Position numbers and translations under genes: made by a program. A stretch of 64,000 nucleotides of DNA from CAZWRV01 sp964636325 (GTDB lineage: Bacteria > Verrucomicrobiota > Lentisphaeria > Victivallales > GWF2-50-93). The notes beneath the pieces are model-generated. The model saw only the letters and a program-made list of their open reading frames with translations. It was not told the origin of the DNA and made no database searches. The stretch lies in assembly GCA_964636325.1 (NCBI GenBank), contig CAZWRV010000018.1, forward strand, positions 14,502 through 78,501, read 5' to 3'. The first letter of the stretch is position 1. Each line of letters opens with the position of its first letter. Shown one piece after another: positions 16,178 through 26,000 of the stretch.

Positions 16178-18703
16178 ATGAGAACAAAAAAGCTCGTGCC
16201 GCTTCTAACACTGATGATCCTTGCTTTCGGTCTGTCCGCCGCCGAACCCTGGCAGATCCCGCTGAAAAGAACCGCCTATACCCGCGGCGAGCAGGTCGTA
16301 TTCGACGTGCCGGCTGCGGCTGCGGTCTCACTATTTCAGGAATCAGACAGGCAAAGCGTCTTCGCCCTTGGGAAAATTGACAAGGCGCAGCCCTTTGCAA
16401 TAGAAACCGAGAAGCTTGCGCCAGGCAATTATGTCCTCAGGGTTGAGATGGCTTCGGGCCAGTCGGCAGAACAGCCGTTCAGCGTGGTGAACAATCGGAC
16501 GCCCGACGTCTATTACGGACTTTTCAGCGTTCCGGACTCCGGCAACATAAACTATCCCGGCCTTCCTTACCGCACTGATCCGGACCGGGCATGGCGGCAG
16601 GCCGCCGACCTGGGATTCAACCAAGGATATGCGAATGTCTGGAGGGAAAGCATCGATTCGGCTTACAAATACGGCTTTCATATCATACTGCACGGCAACT
16701 ATTTCCTCGGGCCGTATTTCCTGGCGGGCGAAAAGGCCAGGCAGGAGAAGAAAAACATAGACGTAAACCAGGTCGTCAAGGAACAGCTTGTCAAGGAAAA
16801 CAGGGCGGTCATTCTTTCTCCCTCAGGCGACCCGCAGATGTATTGGGGAAAGGTTGCCCCCACCCTGAGCCACCCGCAGAACATCAAGGACTCCTGCGAT
16901 TTCCTCAGGCAGAACCTGGAACAAATATCGGATCTGCCCGGATTGAAGGCGGTGGCGCTGGACGATGAAGTCGGAGTCTCCGGCCTCGACTTCAACGGAG
17001 GAGGATGCGGCGACTACAGCCCGAGTTCCCAGGATTTCTTCAAGAAAATCACCGGCCTGGCGCCCGCTCCAGCGCTGCACCGCCCGGTCGGAACTGTCAT
17101 AAAGGACGACGACCCCCTTTTGCTATACATGGAGAAGGCGATCGGCTTCTCCGGGATGGACAGTCCAATCATGCAGGCGTACAACCTCCAGCTCGCCGAA
17201 GTCGTCCACAAGGCGCGGCCGGGGCTTCTCGCGCTACAGTGTCCTGGAGCCTACCGCGGCGAACTGGATTTCGTCCATTACGAGGTCTATTCATATCCGT
17301 ATGGCGCTTCCCCTATCGGAGCGGCCTTCCAGGCCGACCTCATGCTTGGAATTGCCGGCGGCAAGGAGAAGAAACCCCTGATCCCGCTCATAGGATGGTT
17401 CCAAGGGCTGCCGATGCCCGACTGGACCGGCAACTACATCCGGCTTTCCGGCCTCTTTTCCTTGTCCAGATCTGTCAAAGGAGTTGACCTTGCCCTGATG
17501 AGCTGGCTGGGGGATAATTCCGCAAAATTCAACCCGGATATTCTATGGGGCTGCCACCACATCGAGCCGCAGATCAGGGAACTGGGCGTCATCATAAATA
17601 AATTCGGGCCGTTCCTGCGGAATCTGACTCCTGCGAAAAAGAAGACAGCCCTCCTATACAGCGAAACAACCGAAGGATTCCAGAGAATCCTCGACTGGGA
17701 AAAGGCCAAGGAGCTCGCAAAAAACGGCGGATGGCTTGAAACTCCGTGGGAACACCCCCAGAGCCTTGATCTTGCCTATTCGGCTCTGTCCCTCTCCGGC
17801 ATACCCGTGGACATCGTGTTCGAAGACCAGATAAAGGCTGGTCGCCTCAGCGACTATGATCATCTGATCCTCGTCGATCATCAGTATCAGCGGGAGTCCG
17901 TGGTCAAAGCCATCGAGGACTTCGCAAAAAACAAGACGGTATTCGCGGACAAGAGCTCTGCGATCAAGCCTGCCAACAGCGTCATCCTGCCGTGGGACTT
18001 CTCGGTATGGACCAAGGTCATCAATCTCGGCCTAAGGGCGCAGTACCGCACAGGCCGGAGACTCGACATCATCAGCCGCCGCTATGAAGGGCTCGAAAGG
18101 GAATCCGCCCTCATGGTCGCGCCTGAACTCCTGAAAAAGATAACCCCGGCGGTGAAGCTGGACGGCCCCGACCTTGTCTGGCATCTGGCCAAGGCCGGCG
18201 AAGGAACAGTCCTGTTCATCTTCAACACCAATCTTGAAAGCCCGCGCAACGGAACCGTGGAGCTTGCAGCGCCCTCGGAATACATATACAATCTCCGGAC
18301 CGCCTCGCTCCAGCAGACGGCGTCCGCAGGAAACGGACAGAGGCGCTGGGATTTCTCAGTCGAGCCCGGACACTGGCAGTGGTACCTGCTCAGCCCCCGC
18401 CAGATTTCATCAGTCAAGCTGGAAGCCAAGCTGGCCGACCGCAAGGTGGACTGGCAGGTTCAGGTCTTGGACCGCGACGGCAACGTAATGCCGGTCAGCC
18501 TTCCGCTTGAAGTAGAAATCCTGGATACCCGCGGAATAAAATCGGACTACAGCGTCTGCCAGGCAACCCTCTCTGGAAAGTCCTCCGGCTCTTTCACACT
18601 GGGAATCAACGACATGCAGGGCAAGTGGAGCGTCAACGTCAAAGATCTCGCGGCCGGCCTCTCCGACGGCGCCGCATTGGAATATAAGGTTCAGCAGAAA
18701 TGA
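16178..18703 (+). CDS. Secreted GH42-like / beta-galactosidase-like multidomain protein
   Basis: An 841-residue exported protein. Signal peptide MRTKKLVPLLTLMILAFGLS, cut near SAAEP. Residues about 25-110 form a beta-sandwich (TAYTRGEQVVFDV). Residues about 115-470 are a TIM-barrel-like region (VYYGLFSVPDSGN, KAVALDDEVGVSGLDF, GWFQGLPMPDW). Residues 480-640 resemble the class-I glutamine-amidotransferase-like domain that follows GH42 barrels (KKTALLYSETTEGF, DIVFEDQIKAGRLSDYDHLI). Beta domains complete the protein. Start ATG 16178 has AAAGGAG at ideal spacing. Its stop overlaps the mannosidase start by four bases (ATGA), implying translational coupling. Exact activity unproven. Confidence 0.78.
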   Translation: MRTKKLVPLLTLMILAFGLSAAEPWQIPLKRTAYTRGEQVVFDVPAAAAVSLFQESDRQSVFALGKIDKAQPFAIETEKLAPGNYVLRVEMASGQSAEQPFSVVNNRTPDVYYGLFSVPDSGNINYPGLPYRTDPDRAWRQAADLGFNQGYANVWRESIDSAYKYGFHIILHGNYFLGPYFLAGEKARQEKKNIDVNQVVKEQLVKENRAVILSPSGDPQMYWGKVAPTLSHPQNIKDSCDFLRQNLEQISDLPGLKAVALDDEVGVSGLDFNGGGCGDYSPSSQDFFKKITGLAPAPALHRPVGTVIKDDDPLLLYMEKAIGFSGMDSPIMQAYNLQLAEVVHKARPGLLALQCPGAYRGELDFVHYEVYSYPYGASPIGAAFQADLMLGIAGGKEKKPLIPLIGWFQGLPMPDWTGNYIRLSGLFSLSRSVKGVDLALMSWLGDNSAKFNPDILWGCHHIEPQIRELGVIINKFGPFLRNLTPAKKKTALLYSETTEGFQRILDWEKAKELAKNGGWLETPWEHPQSLDLAYSALSLSGIPVDIVFEDQIKAGRLSDYDHLILVDHQYQRESVVKAIEDFAKNKTVFADKSSAIKPANSVILPWDFSVWTKVINLGLRAQYRTGRRLDIISRRYEGLERESALMVAPELLKKITPAVKLDGPDLVWHLAKAGEGTVLFIFNTNLESPRNGTVELAAPSEYIYNLRTASLQQTASAGNGQRRWDFSVEPGHWQWYLLSPRQISSVKLEAKLADRKVDWQVQVLDRDGNVMPVSLPLEVEILDTRGIKSDYSVCQATLSGKSSGSFTLGINDMQGKWSVNVKDLAAGLSDGAALEYKVQQK

Positions 18704-21669
18704 ACGTTTCACCAGGAAATATCGAACCATTCAAAAGGTCGGAATACAAGGCCGCAGGTTTTGCAAGGCGCATCGGGGCGGAACTTGATTTCGCGCGGAA
18801 GCTCTGCGATCTCCGCAAAGAAAAGTCCGCGGAATGGCGGAAACTCCTGCATAAGGCGGAAAAGATTGTCTCTGACGCGGACGGAGAGATCGGAGGGATT
18901 CCCTGCGCCGTGTCGGAGGCCGAGCGGGTTCTTTCCCCCATTGCGAAATCCGCGAAGGAATTCACCGTCTACTGCGTAGGCCATGCCCACATAGACATGA
19001 ACTGGAAGTGGTCATGGCAGGAGACGGTCGCCGTCACCCGCGACACCTTTTCGACAGTCCTGAAGCTCATGGACGAGTTTCCGGAATTCCATTTCAGCCA
19101 GAGCCAGGCCAGCACCTATTCCATTGTCGAGCGCTACTGCCCCAGGCTCCTCCCGGAAATCGCAAGACGTATCCGCGATGGCCGCTGGGAGGTGACTGCA
19201 AGCCACTGGGTGGAATGCGACAAGAACCTCACCGGCGCCGAGGCCCTCTGCAGGCATGTCCTCTACACAAGGAAATACATGAGGAAACTTTTCGGGCTCA
19301 GGCCTGAAGACATCGAAATAGACTGGGCGCCCGACACCTTCGGCCATGCCATAACAGTCCCCTCATACCTGGTAAAAGGTGGGATTAAATATCTCTACAT
19401 CAGCAGACCCGGCGAGACCGGGCCTGAACGTCCGTCGGCCTTCTGGTGGAAGGGGCGCGATGGAACACGGATCCTGGTAAGAAATGACGCCGGGCATGGT
19501 TACAACGGGATAATTGATCCGGACATAGCCGACCGTCTTTTCCATTTCACCGTCGAGACGGGACTGCCATTCGCAATGTTCGTCTACGGTGTCGGCGATC
19601 ACGGCGGAGGCCCGACAAGGCGCGACATCCTTACGGCTCTTGAAATGAACAGCTGGCCGCTATTTCCCAATGTGAAGTTCGCAAGGGCATCGGACTTCTT
19701 CAAACGTCTTGAAATGGAAGGTGCAGAAACTCTCCCGACCGTGGACTACGAGTTGAACTTCGAATATACAGGCTGCTACAGCTCGCAGTCGCTTGTGAAG
19801 AAATGCAACCGCATAGCTGAAAACAGGACTGTCGACGCGGAGATTGAATCGGCATTCGCATGGACGGCTCTGGCTGAAAGCTACCCAGCCCGGCTTTTCG
19901 AAGAATCCTGGCACGATATAATGCTGTCACATTTCCACGACATACTACCTGGCTCATGCGTCCATGACTCAAGGACCTATGCGCACGGACTGTTCCAGAA
20001 GACCATGGCGTCTGTCATTTCGGCGGAGACATCCGCCCTCAGGCTGCTGGCTTCTAATGTCGACACTTCTTTCGCAGGGAAAGCGGCCGAAAAGCCCGGC
20101 CATGACCCGAGATGCAGCGACGCCTTCGGCGCAGGCGTCGGATTCTTCTCGGACAGATATTGCATAAGCCAGGCGGAGCAGAGCTCAGGCATCGGCTTCA
20201 GGCCCTTCCTCGTGTTCAATCCGCTCCCATGGAAGAGGAAGGATATTGTCGAGGCGGTTGTCTGGGACAATTCCTTGTCCGCGAACTCCTCCGATCTTGA
20301 AAAGACGAATTTCTCCGTGGAATTTCCGGACGGCGCAACAATTCCCGCTCAGATGTCCGGATCCGGAAAATTCTACGGGCACAGGTTCGTCAGGGTCTCG
20401 TTCCCGATTGAGGTCGGCGGCATAGGCTACCGCATCTGCCGCATCAGGGTGGGATTCCCCGGCGGTAAACCTCCTTTCGAGGTATGGCAGACCGGGCATG
20501 TCCACCATTGCTGGTACACAAAGGTCGAAAAAGGAAGAGGCGTCGAAGGGCTCGAAAACAAGCTTGTGCGGATTGAGTTCGACATGCGGACCGGAGGCAT
20601 AAGATATTTCAGGAACAAGCTTTCCGGAACTGAAATGGTAGGTTCCGACAACCCTCCCCCTCTGCTTGAATATGCCGTGGAGAGGGCGCACGCCATGACC
20701 TCGTGGATCATGGATCACTCGGGGCCGCCTGAGCACCCGAAGTTGGTTGCAGTGGAGCGTATCATGAAGGGGCCTTACAAGGCATCCATTGAGATGAAAT
20801 ACAATATCCACGAATCCGATTTCTCCGTCGTCTGCGAACTTCGCTCCGACGATCCCCAGCTTTACGTGCAGATCCGCGGTACCTGGTTCCAGAGGGGGTC
20901 GGCCTTGTCGGGAGTCCCGGTCCTGCGCTTAGCCTTGCCGATGGATCTGGAAAATCCATGCCTTCGCTATGAAATCCCCTTCGGGGAAAACGGAGGGGAT
21001 CATGCTAACGGCGAGGAGCTTCCTGCGCTCCAATGGGCACAGATCGTAGGGACTAGGAAAGGGAAAAGGATCGGATGTCTTCTCGTTAACGACTCGAAGC
21101 ACGGGCATTCGTTCGATGGAAAAGTTTTCAGGCTGACTCTAATCAGGAGCACATACAGCCCGGATCCCCTTCCTGAAATCGGCGAGCACGAAATCAATCT
21201 CGGACTCCTTTTCCCAGAGCAGGAAATGTCCGCCGCCGAAGCAACAAGGCTTGGCCGCAACCTGAATCATCCGTTGAGGGTTGCAGGCACCGATGTCCAC
21301 TCGGGGAAGCTGCCGGCCTCGGCCAGCCTTCTCTCGGTCTCGCCTGAATCCATAGTCCTAACCGCGTTGAAAAAGGCCGAACGGGAGGACGCCATAATAA
21401 TCCGCCTTTACAACACGGGGGATTCGGCAACTCAAGTCGATGTTGAAATCAACCGTGATATTGCCGGCGCCATCGGCAATGTGGAGGAAGTTGACCTCAT
21501 GGAGCGTCCCTTGAAAGGCTCGAAAATCCAGATCGGGGGGGCCTCATTCGCGGCCTCGGTCCCGGCCTTCGGAATCGCATCGTTCAAAATCCGGATACGA
21601 AAAACACAGAGGCAAATAGAAAAATCAATTTGCAAAACAGGAGGGGATTATGAAGACGAAAGAAGCTGA
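18700..21669 (+). CDS. GH38 family alpha-mannosidase
   Basis: A 989-residue enzyme. The GH38 catalytic domain is clear: FTVYCVGHAHIDMNW gives the zinc ligands His97 and Asp99, and DWAPDTFGHA gives the nucleophile/zinc ligand Asp212. LSHFHDILPGSCVHD is the typical downstream histidine motif. The C-terminal half has the family's large beta-sandwich regions (FRPFLVFNPLPWKR; ENKLVRIEFD). Length fits bacterial GH38 enzymes, which release alpha-linked mannose. No signal peptide, so it probably acts inside the cell. ATG 18700 overlaps the previous stop as ATGA, and its 3' end overlaps the next gene's start by 20 bases, showing a tight operon. Confidence 0.93.
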   Translation: MNVSPGNIEPFKRSEYKAAGFARRIGAELDFARKLCDLRKEKSAEWRKLLHKAEKIVSDADGEIGGIPCAVSEAERVLSPIAKSAKEFTVYCVGHAHIDMNWKWSWQETVAVTRDTFSTVLKLMDEFPEFHFSQSQASTYSIVERYCPRLLPEIARRIRDGRWEVTASHWVECDKNLTGAEALCRHVLYTRKYMRKLFGLRPEDIEIDWAPDTFGHAITVPSYLVKGGIKYLYISRPGETGPERPSAFWWKGRDGTRILVRNDAGHGYNGIIDPDIADRLFHFTVETGLPFAMFVYGVGDHGGGPTRRDILTALEMNSWPLFPNVKFARASDFFKRLEMEGAETLPTVDYELNFEYTGCYSSQSLVKKCNRIAENRTVDAEIESAFAWTALAESYPARLFEESWHDIMLSHFHDILPGSCVHDSRTYAHGLFQKTMASVISAETSALRLLASNVDTSFAGKAAEKPGHDPRCSDAFGAGVGFFSDRYCISQAEQSSGIGFRPFLVFNPLPWKRKDIVEAVVWDNSLSANSSDLEKTNFSVEFPDGATIPAQMSGSGKFYGHRFVRVSFPIEVGGIGYRICRIRVGFPGGKPPFEVWQTGHVHHCWYTKVEKGRGVEGLENKLVRIEFDMRTGGIRYFRNKLSGTEMVGSDNPPPLLEYAVERAHAMTSWIMDHSGPPEHPKLVAVERIMKGPYKASIEMKYNIHESDFSVVCELRSDDPQLYVQIRGTWFQRGSALSGVPVLRLALPMDLENPCLRYEIPFGENGGDHANGEELPALQWAQIVGTRKGKRIGCLLVNDSKHGHSFDGKVFRLTLIRSTYSPDPLPEIGEHEINLGLLFPEQEMSAAEATRLGRNLNHPLRVAGTDVHSGKLPASASLLSVSPESIVLTALKKAEREDAIIIRLYNTGDSATQVDVEINRDIAGAIGNVEEVDLMERPLKGSKIQIGGASFAASVPAFGIASFKIRIRKTQRQIEKSICKTGGDYEDERS

Positions 21670-22537
21670 TGCTTGTCTGCGCCAAGGAAGACTTCTGGGC
21701 GGAAAAATCTTCACTTTGATAGAACTGCTCGTGGTGATCGCGATAATCGCGATCCTGGCGGCCATGCTTCTTCCCGCCCTGAAGCAGGCGAAGGACTCGG
21801 CCAAGAAGGCGAGCTGCGCGGGGAACCTGAAGCAGATCGGGACGGGTGCCGCAAGTTACGAGGGCGACAACGACGGCCTGTTCTGCGCGAGCGAAGTGCC
21901 GGGCAACTCATACGGGCCTCTCTTCTACATGATCACATGCGTGGGAGGCGGCGCCGCCGGGGATCTGCATAATCCGCTCGCGCTGTCCTTCCAGGAATTT
22001 TCCAAGGACTACCTCAGATGCCCCAGGCTTGACAGGAACAACAGCCGCACGACGGCCGACTACGGAGTTTTCCACTGCCCTGCAAACATGGCCCCGAGCA
22101 TACGCGACTACTACGACATCTCATATCTCTCCGGAACGATTGTCAACGGATATTATTCGCGGGGCCAGGCCTCTTCAACGTGGGGGCTTTCCTCCGGCGA
22201 TCTGACAATTCTTGCAAACACATACAATCGCGGCAGCTACGGAGGGACAGGGCCGATCAATTACAGGAAGGCTTTGAAACCCTCCTCGCTGCCGCTGTTT
22301 TTCGATTCGGTCTGGTTCCCTCTGCCTAGCGGCAACAACGCCCTGTATTATTCGACGAACACAGGCATCAACCATCGTCCGAACTATATGAACGCGGCCT
22401 TCCTTGACGCCAGCGTGGGGCATCAGAAGGGGAGTCGGAGCTGGCTGGGATCATATAGCGGCTCCAATTACGACAGCAACAATCCGAACTGGTATTATCC
22501 GTTTCTGCGCGGACTTGGATCGTTCCCTCAAGATTGA
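21650..22537 (+). CDS. Pseudopilin-like protein with type IV prepilin N-terminus (DUF1559-like)
   Basis: A 295-residue protein. The basic leader (to about residue 20) ends GGKI, followed by FTLIELLVVIAIIAILAA with Glu at +5; Ile rather than Gly precedes the Phe. The soluble part starts NLKQIGTGAASYEGDNDG and is rich in Tyr, Asn, Ser and Gly, with a late AAFLDASVG motif matching the family's YADG/FDGH-like loop. A strong GGAGGGG precedes ATG 21650, which lies inside the end of the mannosidase gene. It closes the first operon segment; a 496-base stretch of mobile repeats follows. Confidence 0.85.
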   Translation: MKTKEADACLRQGRLLGGKIFTLIELLVVIAIIAILAAMLLPALKQAKDSAKKASCAGNLKQIGTGAASYEGDNDGLFCASEVPGNSYGPLFYMITCVGGGAAGDLHNPLALSFQEFSKDYLRCPRLDRNNSRTTADYGVFHCPANMAPSIRDYYDISYLSGTIVNGYYSRGQASSTWGLSSGDLTILANTYNRGSYGGTGPINYRKALKPSSLPLFFDSVWFPLPSGNNALYYSTNTGINHRPNYMNAAFLDASVGHQKGSRSWLGSYSGSNYDSNNPNWYYPFLRGLGSFPQD

Positions 22538-22590
22538 AGTGTTTTAACGGCCATCCCGCAGCGGATGGAGTATAACTGAGACGAATTCAA

Positions 22591-22994
22591 CCTAATAGCC
22601 GCAGTTGGCCGCATTTGCCGTAGCTACTAGGCAGCAAGACACAGCTGTGGTGACCACTGCAAGTTGAATCTAACGAAGTAGATATGGCGAATGCGGCCAA
22701 CCCTCCCGGGTTGAAAATATGCCGAAACTGGCTTTGACTATTTGGGTGAAAACCTCTAGGTTTTTCCCTGCGGGAAAAAGGCGCCCTTACGGCGCGCAGG
22801 TAGCTTGCGCGCGCCGCGCGCAAAGGGCAAACTCTGCATACGAGTAATGCTGTGTTATGTTGCTTGCGCGCGGCGCGCGCAAACTACTTTTGGAAAAAAC
22901 GTTTTCCAAGTGGCACCGTAAGGGACTAAATATGTAAATGCCTTATTATGAGAGTTTCAATTTATAAAGCATATTTTCAACTGCGGCAATTAGG
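22591..22994 (+). mobile_element. MITE copy A, split by a nested R1 element
   Basis: Left end CCTAATAGCCGCAGTTG (22591 onward) and right end CAACTGCGGCAATTAGG (to 22994) are inverted repeats with one mismatch. Removing the nested R1 with one flanking TA leaves 234 bp, the same length as copy B at 39260-39493 and closely matching it. TTCAA at both outer borders (22586-22590 and 22995-22999) is a possible 5-bp target duplication. No gene is present in 22538-23033; this element fills most of it. Confidence 0.82.
22759..22926 (+). repeat. R1 element, copy 2 (168 bp), nested in MITE copy A
   Basis: Body of 168 bp flanked by TA at 22757-22758 and 22927-22928. Four hairpins: TTTTTCCC/GGGAAAAA, TTGCGCGC/GCGCGCAA twice, and TTGGAAAA/TTTTCCAA, with subterminal CCCTTACGG and CCGTAAGGG. 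The unoccupied site is preserved in MITE copy B as CCTCCAAATATG. Confidence 0.85.
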
Positions 22995-23033
22995 TTCAAA
23001 GATGGTATAACACATCAAGGATTGGATGAATCT

Positions 23034-26000
23034 ATGAGAAAAAGCGTCAGGCGGCCTTTGTTTGCCTTTGCGGCGATTTGTGCGCTGGCCATGCTGTGCA
23101 TTCCGGTTCGGGCAATGGATGAAGTGGAGTGGCTGAGCGCCGTTTCTACGCTTTCCCCGGCCGAGCGCTCCGCCAGGCTGAAGGAGGCGATTGCCAAGTG
23201 CGACGTCAAGGACTGCGGTCTGCTTGTATGCGCGCTTTTGAGCAGCGACGAGAGCGTCGAGCTTCTCCGCCCGGAGCTGGAGCGCCGCGCGCAGATGCTT
23301 GTCCGGCCGCAGGACGCCGAATATCTGCATGGCCGCCTCAAGAAGACTTCCGATCCGGTCCAGCAGGACTGGCTGATAGATCTGCTGGGCTACTGCGGCG
23401 CGGAAGGTTTTTCGAAGCTCCAGGCCATCAGGCTGGAACAGAAGGATCCCCGTCTCCGCAACGGCGCCCTGCGCGCGATGGCGAACCTCATGCTGCAGGA
23501 CGCCCTGCCGTATGTGGCCGAAGCCGCTTCAAAGGCCGCCAGCCTTCCGGAGAAGGAGGCAGCGCTCTTCGCAGAGTCGCGTCTGCGCTGGCAGACAGGT
23601 CAGTTGAAGGACGGGGCGAATGAAAAGACGGCGAAACCCCTTGTCACGCCCAAGGACGGTGCGGCAAAGGTACGCGAGGCACTCGGCAGGGGCGGCACTC
23701 TGCTGGTCAAGCTTCAGGATCTTTCGCAGCCCGATCTGCTGGATCTCCTGAAGGAGCTCGATGTCGTTGTCCCGAAGGACGGCGGCGCGGCGTCCGCCCT
23801 CGAGCCCTGTACGCTGGCGGTCGCCGACTTCCATCGCCTTGCGGCATATCCCATGGATTTTTTCTACACCGATGTCTCGGAGCTTGTCAACGCGGAGAAC
23901 TTCTGGGAGAGCTGGGGCTCGCGGCAGATCGCCCCGCTGAGAACCGGCAGGAATTCGGCGAAGGCCGCCGCCGTGATCCAGGAAGGCGTGCTCGGCGGCG
24001 GACGCGTGATTTTCTCAGGGATCAAGCCGTTGAACGTGCAGCTTGCGGCGAAGAAAGGTCGTCCGGAAAGGGATTCGTGGATCGAAAACCTCAACTGGCA
24101 CCACCAGGACAGGGATCCTGCGGACACTCTCAAGATGCTGCAGGCGAGGGAAGGATTTGAAAGCCAGCATGTCCCCTGGGGGAAGCCGCTGGCCGGCGGC
24201 CCGCTGAACGTGTGCGTCATCACTCCCGGCAACAACGGACGCGACGCCGTCGAGTTCGCCCAGAGGTTGGAGATGAAATACGAGCATCTGCCGTTCGAAT
24301 GGGCGGCCAAGCAGGGCTTCTCAAACGATGTCCAGATCGGACGGCTGACGCCTCCCTGCTGGGAAATACTCGAACGCGTACTCGCGGCTCCGCGGGACGT
24401 GATCGTCCTGAGCGGCTCCGGCAGCAGGGATTATCCGATCAACTGGCCGAACCTGCCGGCCGAGTACCAGGAGACATTGCTGCGCCTGGTGCGCGACAAG
24501 GGGCTGGGGCTTGTAGTGGCCGGAGAGCCGAATCCGTTTTCGCACATGGAAGCGGAACAGCTTAAGAGAAGCTCCGCTCCCTTGACGCCGTTCGAAAATG
24601 TCGAACGGATCGAGTGGGGAAGAGGGCGGATAGTCGTGGTGCCGAGGCTTAGAGGCCCCCTGCAATGCCATATGACGCCTGGAGCGTTCGGCCCCATAAC
24701 CTGCGTCAACCCCTTCGACCAATGGGCGCAGGGGATTGTCCTGCATATCGCGTGGGCGGCGGGTCATGAGCCGCCTGTCGCAGTCGAAGGGCCGCCGATC
24801 ATGGAAGGCGGCAAAATTGTTGTCCCCGTCCATGGCGTAGGGACGCAGCGGGTTGAAGGGGAACTTCATGCCGGGCTGCGAAATCTTTTCGGAGAAATAT
24901 CGGCGAAAGGCCGGGCCAAGTTCAGTCTTTCAGCCGGGGAAAGCTTGAAAATCCCCGTGGAATTGGAGAGTTTCTGCTCCGGCCAGTTCTTCGCGGAGAT
25001 CGTCGCTCGCGACAGCAAAGGCGCGAGCCTGGGCTGGAACTGCTTCCCATTGAAGATCGACGGTGGACCCGTAATACAGGATATGATCTTCGACCGGCCG
25101 TCCTACCGTCCCGGAGACGAGATGGAAATTTCAATCAAGCTCGAAGGCGCGCCGCCTCCGGACTCAAAGGCGGAGCTGCAGATATCTGACCACTATGGGA
25201 GGCTGTGCGGCGAAGCAAAGGCGCCGCTGGATCCGGCCGCTCCGAAACTGCATGTGAAGGTCGGAGACCCCCTGTGGCGCTACGTCAGGATAAATCTGAA
25301 AATCCGCCGCGGCGACCGCCTTGTCGCCGAATTCTCCAAGCCGTGGATCGTGGATGTCCCTCCGCCGCGGAAGGAGTTCCCGCACGTCTCATGGGCCGTG
25401 GCGCCGACGTGCCCGCCTATGACCGGCATGCTGAAGGAGGCCGAGACGGACTGGCTTAACGCCGACTACGAACGCTGCCTGGCGAACGGGCTCCGCCCCT
25501 GGGTTCTCAATTTCGGCGGGCTCGGGCTGGGCGAACATGCGGCCGCCATGGACTACGAGCGCAACCCGTGCACCCTGGGTCCCACCTTCCACCAGTGGCG
25601 CCTGAACTTTATTCCGACGCAGGTGCCGGAACTGCTGCGCGCCGACGTCCCGGCCATCATAGACCAGGACGAGGAATGCCTCGGCGGAGAATACTGCTTC
25701 CATCCCGCGACTCTCCACGAGTTCCGTAAATTCCTGCAGCGGACGCACGGCTCCATCGAGAAGCTCAACGAGATATGGCAGACGTCATGCAAGTCGTGGG
25801 ACGAGGTCATGCCTCTCCGCCTAGCGCAGGTGAAGGGGCGGGCGAGCCTCGCGCCGATGGTCGAGCACAGGATGTTCATGGACACCGCATATCTGCACCA
25901 TGTCGAGTTCGACCGCCAGGTCGCCGAATCGTGCGGAATGTCGGACGTCAAGCTGGGGCTCTCGACTGACGGCGGCGGATTCGCCGACGGATGGGACATA

